Source: Candidatus Kryptonium sp.
Lineage (GTDB): Bacteria; Bacteroidota; Ignavibacteria; Kryptoniales; Kryptoniaceae
NCBI GenBank assembly: GCA_025060635.1
Contig: JANXBN010000004.1
Span: 62,001-126,000, forward strand
DNA: 64,000 bases
Reading direction: 5' to 3'
Below the pieces are notes generated by a model that was not told the DNA's origin, made no database searches, and saw nothing but the letters and a program-made list of their open reading frames with translations. Position 1 is the first letter of the stretch; every line of letters starts with the position of its first letter. Below, piece by piece: positions 54,762 to 62,663 of the stretch. Both the position numbers and the translations under genes were made by a program.

Positions 54762-54947
54762 TTATTTCCCCTTTTCTCCTATGAGTTTTCCTGTGCCATA
54801 AGCTATCGCAAACAGTAAGCATGTCTGTGCAAAGTTATGCCAAGTTGCATTTGCAAAAATAATTGGATTACCAGTGATTTTTCCAATCAAACCAATTAAT
54901 ATGCTTATTACGGCAGCTATTAACCCCGCAAGAACTATCTTGTCCAT
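54762..54947 (-). CDS. Small two-helix membrane protein
   Basis: A 61-residue protein with two hydrophobic helices (about 4-26 and 40-53), separated by a short polar stretch with TGNPIIFANATWHNFAQTC, and a lysine-rich end (GEKGK). An AGGAGG ribosome binding site lies directly before the ATG on the minus strand, so it is likely a real gene. I do not recognise the family. It stands alone with 160-220 bases of non-coding DNA on each side. Confidence 0.68.
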   Translation of the reverse strand: MDKIVLAGLIAAVISILIGLIGKITGNPIIFANATWHNFAQTCLLFAIAYGTGKLIGEKGK

Positions 54948-55133
54948 GATTTCCTCCTATTTTGAGTTTTAGGCTCACAAAAAAGTTAAGAAGTAAAATT
55001 GAAAATGTCAATAAGAAATTAGAGAGTTAAATGCATCAAAAATGTTTTCATTCTATGCTTGCCTGGAGAGGATAAAAGGGAAGGAAAGTTAATTAACTAG
55101 TGAAAGCAAGTTAAGGATTTTGCGAAGAGTGAA

Positions 55134-55154
55134 GGGCGTGGAAAACCCACGCCC
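55134..55154 (-). terminator. G/C-rich hairpin after the barrel-like gene
   Basis: An 8-base-pair stem (55134-55141 with 55147-55154) with a 5-base loop lies 7 bases downstream of the minus-strand gene ending at 55162. It is positioned as a terminator for that gene, but it lacks a good T tract on the minus strand. Confidence 0.55.
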
Positions 55155-55161
55155 GAAATAG

Positions 55162-55893
55162 TCACAGAATTACCTTTGCTGTCAAAGCGAACCCGAAATC
55201 TCTTGAATTCGCAAGACCTTTTGCTATTTCGTTTTGAAGGTAAAACCTGTCTCCTATTTTAGAACCCAAAAATAAGCTCATTGAATATTCGCTTCTTGTC
55301 AACCTTCGTCCAGCATAGCTACTGCTGTGAACGCTCGCATACTCAAATCCTGCTCCGATAAGCGCAATTTCGTTAAATATGTAAAATACCCCAGCATGTC
55401 CTCCTATAGTTAAATCCTTGCTATCAAGTCCATAGCTTAAAACAGGATGAATTACATAAGTGGCATTTGAAATGTTGAAAATGTTAGGCAAAGAGATTTC
55501 AACCTCATTATTTCTTTCGTCAAGCTTTCCACGATGCTCAAAGATGATATCAAGCGTGTATCTGCTCATAAAAGAGGAATAGATGTTGTAAACTCCTCTA
55601 ACTGCGTAGTAGTCAACTTTAAACAGATCTCTGGATTTTTCATCTGAACCAACTGAAAACTGCATAGAAAAATTTCTAAATAGTCCATAATAGAGGCTAC
55701 CGAGCGAGAGGAAAGAATCTTCATATGGTGATTTGATGCTGTTGATTGAGTATTCACCGCTTAATTCAAATACAAGCGATTTAAAAGGATAAACCATTGA
55801 TGCACGCTTCAGAAAAAGATAAGTATCAAAACAGGGATAAGCTGTTGAGCTTAGAAAAACAATCGCCCCGATAAGAAAAATTATTTTCCTCAT
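55162..55893 (-). CDS. Outer-membrane beta-barrel-like protein of unknown function
   Basis: A 243-residue protein with a signal peptide (1-19). Alternating aromatic strands of about ten residues run to the end (for example YYAVRGVYNIYSS, YTLDIIFEHRG, IGGHAGVFYIFNE, GAGFEYASVHS), suggesting an 8- to 12-stranded barrel. No family recognised. It is monocistronic, ends at the hairpin above and lies divergent from potA. Confidence 0.65.
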   Translation of the reverse strand: MRKIIFLIGAIVFLSSTAYPCFDTYLFLKRASMVYPFKSLVFELSGEYSINSIKSPYEDSFLSLGSLYYGLFRNFSMQFSVGSDEKSRDLFKVDYYAVRGVYNIYSSFMSRYTLDIIFEHRGKLDERNNEVEISLPNIFNISNATYVIHPVLSYGLDSKDLTIGGHAGVFYIFNEIALIGAGFEYASVHSSSYAGRRLTRSEYSMSLFLGSKIGDRFYLQNEIAKGLANSRDFGFALTAKVIL

Positions 55894-56029
55894 TGGAGAA
55901 CCTCAATTTGTTTTAGTTTTAGGTGTGCTATTTTCATTATAAAAATAACATCACAAAAATTAAAAGTCAAGAGCCGAGCAAAACCTTTAAAAAATGTCTT
56001 CATCTTCGCGCCCTTCTCTTTTCCAGAGC

Positions 56030-56056
56030 GGAAAAATCAAAAAACTTGATTTTTTC
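56030..56056. other. A/T-rich hairpin upstream of potA
   Basis: An 11-base-pair stem (56030-56040 with 56046-56056, one wobble pair) closes a 5-base loop. It is almost purely A and T and therefore weakly stable as RNA. It may be a terminator, or a site in the potA leader. Role unclear. Confidence 0.3.
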
Positions 56057-56182
56057 AAAAAGAATTTTATATTTATCTACAAAGAAAACAGGTAAGAACA
56101 TGGCTTGGAACAGGAAAAACATATTTGAACTTGTGCGATTCAAAATAATCGGACCAATAAATTTGGAGGGAACTTAGAGGAA

Positions 56183-57298
56183 ATGGAGAAGTTGGATTCA
56201 TCTTTTGAACATGCCTTGATAGAAATTCAAGGCATAAGCAAATCCTTCGGAGATGTTAAAGTTCTTAACAATATATGGCTCTCCATAAACAAAGGGGAAT
56301 TTTTCTCACTGCTTGGTCCAAGTGGGTGCGGGAAGACAACTTTGCTCAGAATAATTGCTGGATTTGAAAAGCCTGATGTTGGGAAAATTGTGATTGATGG
56401 TGTGGATTATACGAGTACGCCACCGTATAAAAGACCTGTAAATATGGTTTTTCAAAACTATGCTCTTTTTCCGCATCTAAATGTTTTTGAAAATGTAGCG
56501 TTTGGCTTAAGATATCAAAACATAGGAAAGTATGAAATAAAACAGAGAGTCCTTGAGGCACTTGAGCTTGTGAAAATGAGCGGTTTTGAAAAAAGAAAAC
56601 CTTCGGAATTAAGCGGTGGGCAAAAGCAAAGGGTTGCGCTTGCTAGGGCTTTGGTCCTCAGACCAAAAGTTTTACTGCTTGATGAACCATTGAACGCACT
56701 TGATCCGAAGTTAAGAAAAGAGATGCAAATTGAACTTAAAAAACTTCAACATGAAGTGGGAATAACATTTATCTTTGTTACACACGACCAAGAGGAAGCT
56801 TTATCAATTTCAGATAGAATTGCCGTTATAAATTCAGGTAAAATAGAGCAAATTGGTACCGGGTACGAGATATTTGAAAAACCACGGACCGAATTCGTTG
56901 CGAATTTCATGGGGGCAAAGAATTTGTTTATTGGAGTTCTACACAAATTAAGCAGAAATGTGTTTGAGATTGAGCTTCCAAATCTTGCTAAATTTAAAAT
57001 CGCTTTCAACCGAGATTTGAAACCAAATGGAAATGAATTTAAGTTTATCGTCAGACCAGAGAAAATTTTCATAAGAAGGACGCCAATTAAGAATCATGCC
57101 TTCGTTTCTATTCCAGCTGTTGTTGAGTCAAAACTTTATTATGGTGCGTCAACGAGTTGGGTTTTGAAAGCAAACGGATTTTTGATCTTTGTTGACGAGC
57201 AAAATAAAAATTCAGGATTCAAAGCGGAATTTCATCCTGGCGAAAAAGTCTACGCAGTTTGGGACAAAAGAAACATAGTTTTTCTTGAATCAGTGTGA
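56183..57298 (+). CDS. potA: Spermidine/putrescine ABC transporter ATPase PotA
   Basis: A 371-residue ABC ATPase: Walker A GPSGCGKTTLL near residue 53, Q-loop VFQNYALFPHLNVFENVAFGL, signature LSGGQKQRVALARAL, Walker B VLLLDEPLNALD, and the H-loop THDQEEALS. The C-terminal 120 residues form a TOBE-type domain as in PotA. It energises polyamine or similar uptake with PotB, whose gene overlaps its stop. Confidence 0.9.
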   Translation: MEKLDSSFEHALIEIQGISKSFGDVKVLNNIWLSINKGEFFSLLGPSGCGKTTLLRIIAGFEKPDVGKIVIDGVDYTSTPPYKRPVNMVFQNYALFPHLNVFENVAFGLRYQNIGKYEIKQRVLEALELVKMSGFEKRKPSELSGGQKQRVALARALVLRPKVLLLDEPLNALDPKLRKEMQIELKKLQHEVGITFIFVTHDQEEALSISDRIAVINSGKIEQIGTGYEIFEKPRTEFVANFMGAKNLFIGVLHKLSRNVFEIELPNLAKFKIAFNRDLKPNGNEFKFIVRPEKIFIRRTPIKNHAFVSIPAVVESKLYYGASTSWVLKANGFLIFVDEQNKNSGFKAEFHPGEKVYAVWDKRNIVFLESV

Positions 57299-58170
57299 GG
57301 TCAAGAATTTATCTAACTTTCCTAATACCAACGCTTATAATCCTTGTTTTTTTCTTCCTGATTCCGCTTTTAATAATGTTTTACTATAGCTTCCTTCAGC
57401 GTGGAGTTTATGGCGGGTTTGAACCAATTGAGAATATAAAAGAGTATGTATTTTCACTTGCTTGGCTTAAAAATTATATCAGGGTATTTGATTCACTCTA
57501 CATACCGATTTACCTTCGTTCCATTTACATTGCTTTTTTGACAACATTGATTTGTTTATTAATTGGATATCCAATTGCGTATTACATCGCGATGAAAGTT
57601 AAACCTGAACATAAAATCATTTACCTTTTTCTTATAATCGTACCGTTGTGGACAAGTTTCTTGATAAGGACATATGCTTGGATTTTGATTTTGCGAGATG
57701 AAGGACTTGTGAATTTATTTTTATTAAAAATTGGTTTGATTGATAAACCTTTACCTTTGCTTTACAATGAGTTTTCGGTTCTGTTGGGGCTTGTTTATGG
57801 AGAACTACCATTTATGATTTTGCCAATTTATGCGTCGCTTGAAAAAATAGATATAAACTTAATTGAAGCTTCAAAAGATCTTGGTGCTGATGAATTTGGG
57901 ACTCTAAAACGAGTTATTTTGCCGCTTACCTTGCCTGGTATAATAGTTGGAGTGGTGATCGTTTTTATTCCGACTCTTGGATCTTTTATCGTTTCTGATC
58001 TACTTGGGGGTGCGAAGAACATGCTCGTGGGGAATCTAATTCAAAACCAGTTTATCGTCGCTCGTGATAAACCATTCGGTTCTGCAATAGCGTTCGTGTT
58101 AAGCTTTTTCGTTTTGATTTTGCTTTACATTTATAGGAAATTTTCAGGTGGGAAAATTGATATTTTATGA
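57295..58170 (+). CDS. potB: PotB-type ABC transporter permease
   Basis: A 291-residue permease with six helices and the EAA motif EASKDLGADEFGTLKRVILPLTLPG. It starts at a GTG that overlaps the potA stop. PotC and the binding protein PotD, normally the next genes, are not present. The gene is followed by convergent purS instead, with a six-base overlap. A complete transporter needs partners elsewhere. Confidence 0.85.
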   Translation: MRSRIYLTFLIPTLIILVFFFLIPLLIMFYYSFLQRGVYGGFEPIENIKEYVFSLAWLKNYIRVFDSLYIPIYLRSIYIAFLTTLICLLIGYPIAYYIAMKVKPEHKIIYLFLIIVPLWTSFLIRTYAWILILRDEGLVNLFLLKIGLIDKPLPLLYNEFSVLLGLVYGELPFMILPIYASLEKIDINLIEASKDLGADEFGTLKRVILPLTLPGIIVGVVIVFIPTLGSFIVSDLLGGAKNMLVGNLIQNQFIVARDKPFGSAIAFVLSFFVLILLYIYRKFSGGKIDIL

Positions 58171-58419
58171 AGTTAGTTTCTCAAGCGTGAAATGGTATTC
58201 CTCGGTTACGGGATTTGCAAGTATCTTACGACAAATTTCGTCAGCAAGTTCTTTCGCCTTTTCCTCATCATCAATGTTTAAATTCATCTCAAAAAATTTC
58301 CCTGTTCTCAAACTTTCAACCTCTTTATAACCAAGCGTCTCAAGAGCATGTTGAATTGTCTTTCCTTGAGGGTCAAGTATCGTATCTTTTAACCTGACTA
58401 TAATTTTTACCTTTATCAT
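58165..58419 (-). CDS. purS: Phosphoribosylformylglycinamidine synthase subunit PurS
   Basis: An 84-residue PurS. VKIIVRLKDTILDPQGKTIQHAL, then GYKEVESLRTGKFFEM and a C-terminal CRKILANPVTEEYHF are typical. PurS bridges PurL and PurQ in the fourth step of purine synthesis. Here it is separated from those genes and lies downstream of pssA. It overlaps potB by six bases at the 3' end. Confidence 0.93.
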   Translation of the reverse strand: MIKVKIIVRLKDTILDPQGKTIQHALETLGYKEVESLRTGKFFEMNLNIDDEEKAKELADEICRKILANPVTEEYHFTLEKLTS

Positions 58420-58435
58420 TTTTTACCTTATTCTG

Positions 58436-59212
58436 TTAAACATCAAAGTCGTGTAAATTTTCATCCTCGTTTGATGGAGTTGTTCCAGCTAATCCGGGAA
58501 CAGGTTTAAATGTGTTAATTAAAGATCTTACGGCGCCAAAGAGGATAAATATAACGATCAAAGGAAATATGATTTTACCACGAGTTAAGATAGCAAGTAT
58601 TACACCAAAGTAGAAATAGAAAAATTTAATTGGCGATGATTTGATTGATTTTATTGAGAGCTTTGGAATCGTGTCATATTTAATTGAACTTATCATAAGA
58701 AGTGAAAGGGCGATCACCATCGGTATTAATGCATGCTTTTGGAGAGAAGGCATGCCAGTTTCGCTGTTGTAGAATAAAATTATATAAGAAGCCACGGTTG
58801 ACGCAGACATTGGAATTGGAAGTCCTTTGAAGAATTCTTTGTCAAAACCAACCAGCTCAACATTGAATCTCGCAAGACGCATCGCACCAAATATCATCAA
58901 TAACGAACTGATGAAGATACCAATTTCACCGAATTCGTGAAAATAAAATTTATAAACAAGAACGGATGGAGCAACTCCAAAAGATATTACATCAGCAAGT
59001 GAATCAAGCTCGACTCCGAACTCTGTCGCTGATTTAGTTAATCTTGCCATTGCTCCATCAAGTGAGTCAAATATCGCAGCTAAAATTATAAACCACGCTG
59101 ATTGAATATATGCCTCATTTATTGCGTTTAAAATTGCAAGGAAACCAGAGAACATATTCAAAACTGTGAATAAACTCGGGACGAAAATAAATCTGTTTTT
59201 TCTCATTTTCAA
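58436..59212 (-). CDS. pssA: CDP-diacylglycerol-serine O-phosphatidyltransferase PssA
   Basis: A 258-residue membrane enzyme. The CDP-alcohol phosphotransferase signature is intact: DSLDGAMARLTKSATEFG followed by D-x3-D (ELDSLAD). It makes phosphatidylserine for conversion by Psd, which is encoded directly upstream in the operon, one base from its start. Confidence 0.93.
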   Translation of the reverse strand: MKMRKNRFIFVPSLFTVLNMFSGFLAILNAINEAYIQSAWFIILAAIFDSLDGAMARLTKSATEFGVELDSLADVISFGVAPSVLVYKFYFHEFGEIGIFISSLLMIFGAMRLARFNVELVGFDKEFFKGLPIPMSASTVASYIILFYNSETGMPSLQKHALIPMVIALSLLMISSIKYDTIPKLSIKSIKSSPIKFFYFYFGVILAILTRGKIIFPLIVIFILFGAVRSLINTFKPVPGLAGTTPSNEDENLHDFDV

Positions 59213-59213
59213 T

Positions 59214-59885
59214 TCACCTCTTAACTTTTGCTATTACTGTTTCTCCTGCTTTTACCTTTTGACCAACTGAGATCATAACTTCAACTTTGTTTTTCGGCAT
59301 TATGAGATCAACTCTTGATCCAAATTTTATCATTCCATATCTTTGCCCAGCTATGACTTTGTCGCCCTTCTCAACATCGCACACAATTCTTCTCGCTATA
59401 AATCCGGCTATTTGCTTGACCATGACCTTAAAACCATCTTCAGTTTCTATTCCGATTATCTTTCTTTCATTATTTTCGGAAGATTTTTCGTCAAATGCAA
59501 CAATATATTTACCTGGGATGTATTTTAAGAATTTTATTTCCCCGCTTATGGGAATTCTATTAACATGGACATTTAACGGTGACATAAATATGCTAACTTG
59601 AATTGCGTCGTTAAATATGAATTCATTCTCAAAGAACTCACGAATCAAAAAAACTTTGCCATCAGCAGGTGAAATTATGAGATCGTTGTTTTCAGGGATT
59701 TTCCTTTCTGGATCCCTGAAAAAGAAAAGAGTGAATCCACTGATGCTAATGGCGAGTAAAACAAGAAATATCTTTAAAGGTGTAAATTTTATTAAAAAAG
59801 AAATCACCAAAAGAACTACGGAAAAGCCAATTGCCCAAATAACGGTTGAAACTCCATACTTTGTTATCAATCTTCCTTTTCCCAT
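59214..59885 (-). CDS. psd: Phosphatidylserine decarboxylase (short, Psd-A type)
   Basis: A 223-residue proenzyme with an N-terminal membrane segment, PADGKVFLI near residue 94, MSPLNVHVNR near 121, and the cleavage/pyruvoyl site in FGSRVDLIMP near residue 188. The short archaeal-like form lacks the long N-terminal region of E. coli Psd. It converts phosphatidylserine to phosphatidylethanolamine. It adjoins pssA and purC with no gap. Confidence 0.92.
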   Translation of the reverse strand: MGKGRLITKYGVSTVIWAIGFSVVLLVISFLIKFTPLKIFLVLLAISISGFTLFFFRDPERKIPENNDLIISPADGKVFLIREFFENEFIFNDAIQVSIFMSPLNVHVNRIPISGEIKFLKYIPGKYIVAFDEKSSENNERKIIGIETEDGFKVMVKQIAGFIARRIVCDVEKGDKVIAGQRYGMIKFGSRVDLIMPKNKVEVMISVGQKVKAGETVIAKVKR

Positions 59886-60611
59886 TTATATTGATATGCG
59901 CCTTAAGATTTCCATATAACTTTCGCGGATATTTCCCATATTCAATCTAACTCTCTCAAAATCAAGAGGTTCATTGCTTTCCATATCCCAAATTCTGCAA
60001 GTTCTTGGTGAAATTTCATCTCCAAGAACTATGTCATCGCCAAGGATCCCAAATTCAAATCTTGCATCAACAAACTTTAAATTTCTTCTCTCAAAGAAGG
60101 AACGCAGAATTGCGTTAACTTTTGACGCTGTCCTGGTTATCATTGCTATCTCTTCAGGTGTGGAAATGTGTAGAGCATAAATATGATATTCATTTACAAA
60201 TGGGTATTGAGCAGTGTTGTTTTTATAGTAAAGTTCAATAACAGGTTGATCAAGTAATGTTCCTTTTTCAATCCCAAATCTTTCGCAGAAATTTCCCGCA
60301 GCTATATTTCTAACGACAACTTTTATCGGGATCATGTTAAGCTTTCTAACGAGCATTGAGCTTTCGTCAACGGGCTTTATATAGTGCGTAAGTATGTTGA
60401 AATTCCGTAGATATTCAAATAGAATGGTTGAGATTTTATTCCTTAATTCACCGTGTCCTTTCATTTTAAAGACAGTCCCATTTCTCAAGACAATAGTGTC
60501 TTTGAACCTCATAATCAAGCAATTTTCCTCTTCCGAGGTATAGAATTTTTTATTATTTCCTTCAAAAACCAGCTCGGGAGTAAAAACTTGAATTTTTGTC
60601 TTCTTAAGCAT
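59886..60611 (-). CDS. purC: SAICAR synthetase PurC
   Basis: A 241-residue PurC. FEGNNKKFYT, KDTIVLRNGTVFKMKGHGELRNKIS-like start, VRNIAAGNFCERFGIEKGT and the signature DARFEFGILGDDIVLGDEISPRTCRIWD, read here in parts, are all present. It makes SAICAR in purine synthesis. It is first in a minus-strand operon with psd, pssA and purS. Confidence 0.94.
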   Translation of the reverse strand: MLKKTKIQVFTPELVFEGNNKKFYTSEEENCLIMRFKDTIVLRNGTVFKMKGHGELRNKISTILFEYLRNFNILTHYIKPVDESSMLVRKLNMIPIKVVVRNIAAGNFCERFGIEKGTLLDQPVIELYYKNNTAQYPFVNEYHIYALHISTPEEIAMITRTASKVNAILRSFFERRNLKFVDARFEFGILGDDIVLGDEISPRTCRIWDMESNEPLDFERVRLNMGNIRESYMEILRRISI

Positions 60612-60773
60612 TGCTTTTTACGCTTGAGATTTATCAAAAATATGATAAAAAATTTATGGCTAAAAAACAAATTTTATTCTGGCGTGGTACACAGAAACAT
60701 TAGGTTTTAATTTGTCTTGTTTTGAGTTTGTTTGTAAATTAAAAGCGAGAAAATTAAAAGAAATTTTTGAGTT

Positions 60774-61010
60774 ATGCTTGGGCAGGATGAAAAAATGGTC
60801 GTTGCTATGTTAAAGTTTCTTTTCCCGGGCGAGCCTTTACCAAGCGCTTTTGAAAAGGCAGAGGGAATAATTGAAGTGCAGAAAAAAACAAAGAAACATG
60901 TTCTTTCTCTTATAAAGAAATCAAAGTTAGATTGGTATGGATACGCAATACCGTATGAATTCGGTGGTGAATTTGAGGAGAAAAGATTTTCCAGAAATAC
61001 AGAGGACTAA
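60774..61010 (+). CDS. Hypothetical 78-residue protein
   Basis: A short charged protein with no signal peptide (MVVAMLKFLFPGEPLP, then a lysine-rich helix KKTKKHVLSLIKKSKLDW). The ATG lacks a strong ribosome binding site. No family recognised. It lies between purC (divergent) and the cytochrome pseudogene, and may itself be a remnant. Confidence 0.4.
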   Translation: MLGQDEKMVVAMLKFLFPGEPLPSAFEKAEGIIEVQKKTKKHVLSLIKKSKLDWYGYAIPYEFGGEFEEKRFSRNTED

Positions 61011-61155
61011 ATAAAATTTAGCTCATATACCTCTATCCCGGGGTGAAGGGGGATTGAGGCAAAGAATGCTTAATAGTTTTTTGATTAAGTGTTGTATAAA
61101 GGTTTTAAGGTTTGATATTTAAGGGGAAAGAGTTTGACTTTTGTAGCACTTAAAA

Positions 61156-61996
61156 ATGTACCGAGATGAAATTAATCGTCGTGTGAAAAGTTTTTTAACT
61201 TTTGGGGCAAAGGTTGAGCGTCATACTGCTAAAAAGATCACTGCAGGTGCAATTTGCGACTGGCAATTGAGCAAACATTATGAATCTAAATAAATGAGAT
61301 TTCAGTAAACCGTTAAAAGATCGGTATAAAGAGCCTTACAAGCCTGATAGCAAAGTTCCGCGCGCTCCCGTTTGCCAAACATGTCATATGCCGAATGGAG
61401 ATCATGGAGTTAAAACAGCTTGGGGATTCCTCGCCTTGAGAGTTGCAGAAAAAGATCCAGAATGGAGAAAGTTGCGAAATACAATTATGCGCGCTCTTGG
61501 CGTTCTTGATGAAAAAGGAAACTTCACAGAAAGGATAAAAATAATTGAAGCGGGAAAAGTTGTGAGATTAACAGCTGAAGAATGGCAAGCGGAAAGAGAT
61601 AAAATGTTGAAAGTTTGCTCACAATGTCATAGCCCAAGTTTCGCAAAAGAACAACTTGACAAAGCAGATGAAGTTATAAAAGAGTCAGATAAGCTTATGG
61701 CTGAGGCAATTGAAATTGTTGAATCACTTTATAAAGATGGAATACTTGAAAGACCAAAAGATTATCCATTACATACCGATTTGTTAAGATTTTATGAAGT
61801 TCGTCATCCGATTGAACAAAAGCTTTATGTCATGTTCCTTAAACACAGGATGAGAAGTTTTCAGGGAGCATTTCATATGAATCCAGATTATATGCACTGG
61901 TATGGCTGGGCTGAAATGAAACGCGACCTTGCTGAGATAAAGCACGAAGCTGAAATGTTGCGAAAGCAATTTGCTCAAGCAAAGAGGAAGAGATAA
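61156..61996 (+). pseudogene. Decayed hydroxylamine-oxidoreductase-like multiheme cytochrome c
   Basis: Two frames carry one protein. From 61156 to 61293 a frame encodes ERHTAKKI...AICDWQLSKHYESK and ends in a stop. The adjacent frame, open from 61298, continues with DFSKPLKDRYKEPYKPDS, heme site CQTCHMPNGDHG, WGFLALRVAE, heme site CSQCHSP and the C-terminal FQGAFHMNPDYMHWYGW. These match the C-terminal part of HAO-like octaheme cytochromes. The break at about 61290 is a net +1 shift, and the N-terminal half with most hemes is missing. The 145 bases before it show no further remnant. The ATG at 61388 is not a real start. Confidence 0.82.
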
Positions 61997-62033
61997 AAAC
62001 ATTCAGAAAAGTAAATAAGTAAACCATCACAAG

Positions 62034-62057
62034 AGGCGGGGTTTCCCCGCCTTTTTT
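62034..62057 (+). terminator. Rho-independent terminator
   Basis: An 8-base-pair G/C-rich stem (62034-62041 with 62045-62052), a 3-base loop and a run of six T. It lies 38 bases after the cytochrome pseudogene and would have ended its transcript. Confidence 0.92.
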
Positions 62058-62107
62058 GTTTTTGGTGTGTTTTAGTTAAATTTTTCAAAAATAAAAATCT
62101 TGTTGAA

Positions 62108-62587
62108 ATGAAAATGGGCATTGTGCGATTTTTAAAGTTTGAAAATTACAGATGGAACGGGGTTGAGGTGAAGAAATATAAAGATGAAAATAATACTTGG
62201 TTAAATGTTTGCAGACAAGTTATCGCTGGTAAGTCAGGTGAAAAAATGAAATTTCACTTAAGGTATTTTGAAATTGAATCAGGTGGATATTCAACGCTTG
62301 AGAAACATAAACACGAACATGTGGTGATTTGTGTCAGAGGGAAAGGCAAGGCAATCGCTGGAGATGAAGTTTTTGAAATGAAATTTATGGATGTCCTATA
62401 TGTCGGTTCAAATGTTCCTCATCAATTCGTTAACGATTCAGAGGAACCATTTGGATTTTTCTGTATCGTTGATTCAAGGAGAGATAAGCCAAAACTTTTG
62501 ACGAAGAGAGAGATCTTTGAAATTTTAAAAAATGAAAAAATTGCCAAGGTCGTGCGAATACCAGAAACCTATCCTGGATTAAAGTGA
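62108..62587 (+). CDS. Cupin-domain protein
   Basis: A 159-residue protein with a single cupin barrel (about 45-130). The metal-binding motif is seen in GGYSTLEKHKHEHVVICVRGKG and the second in VLYVGSNVPHQFVN. Cupins of this length often act as small metal-dependent enzymes or sugar-binding regulators. Substrate unknown. It lies after the terminator of the cytochrome pseudogene and 76 bases before the protease gene. Confidence 0.85.
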   Translation: MKMGIVRFLKFENYRWNGVEVKKYKDENNTWLNVCRQVIAGKSGEKMKFHLRYFEIESGGYSTLEKHKHEHVVICVRGKGKAIAGDEVFEMKFMDVLYVGSNVPHQFVNDSEEPFGFFCIVDSRRDKPKLLTKREIFEILKNEKIAKVVRIPETYPGLK

Positions 62588-62663
62588 AAAAAATTTTTTC
62601 TTTGGGCTCAAAGTTATAAATTTTGATTTAGACAAAAAGGTAAACAAAACAGAAAAATCTGCT

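Noticed and set aside
56100-56177. 25-codon frame ending 5 bases before potA
   Set aside because: Only a weak ribosome binding site and no recognisable sequence; may be a leader peptide, not supported enough.
60612-60773. Possible purine riboswitch upstream of purC
   Set aside because: No purine-riboswitch core or three-way junction could be recognised on the minus strand.
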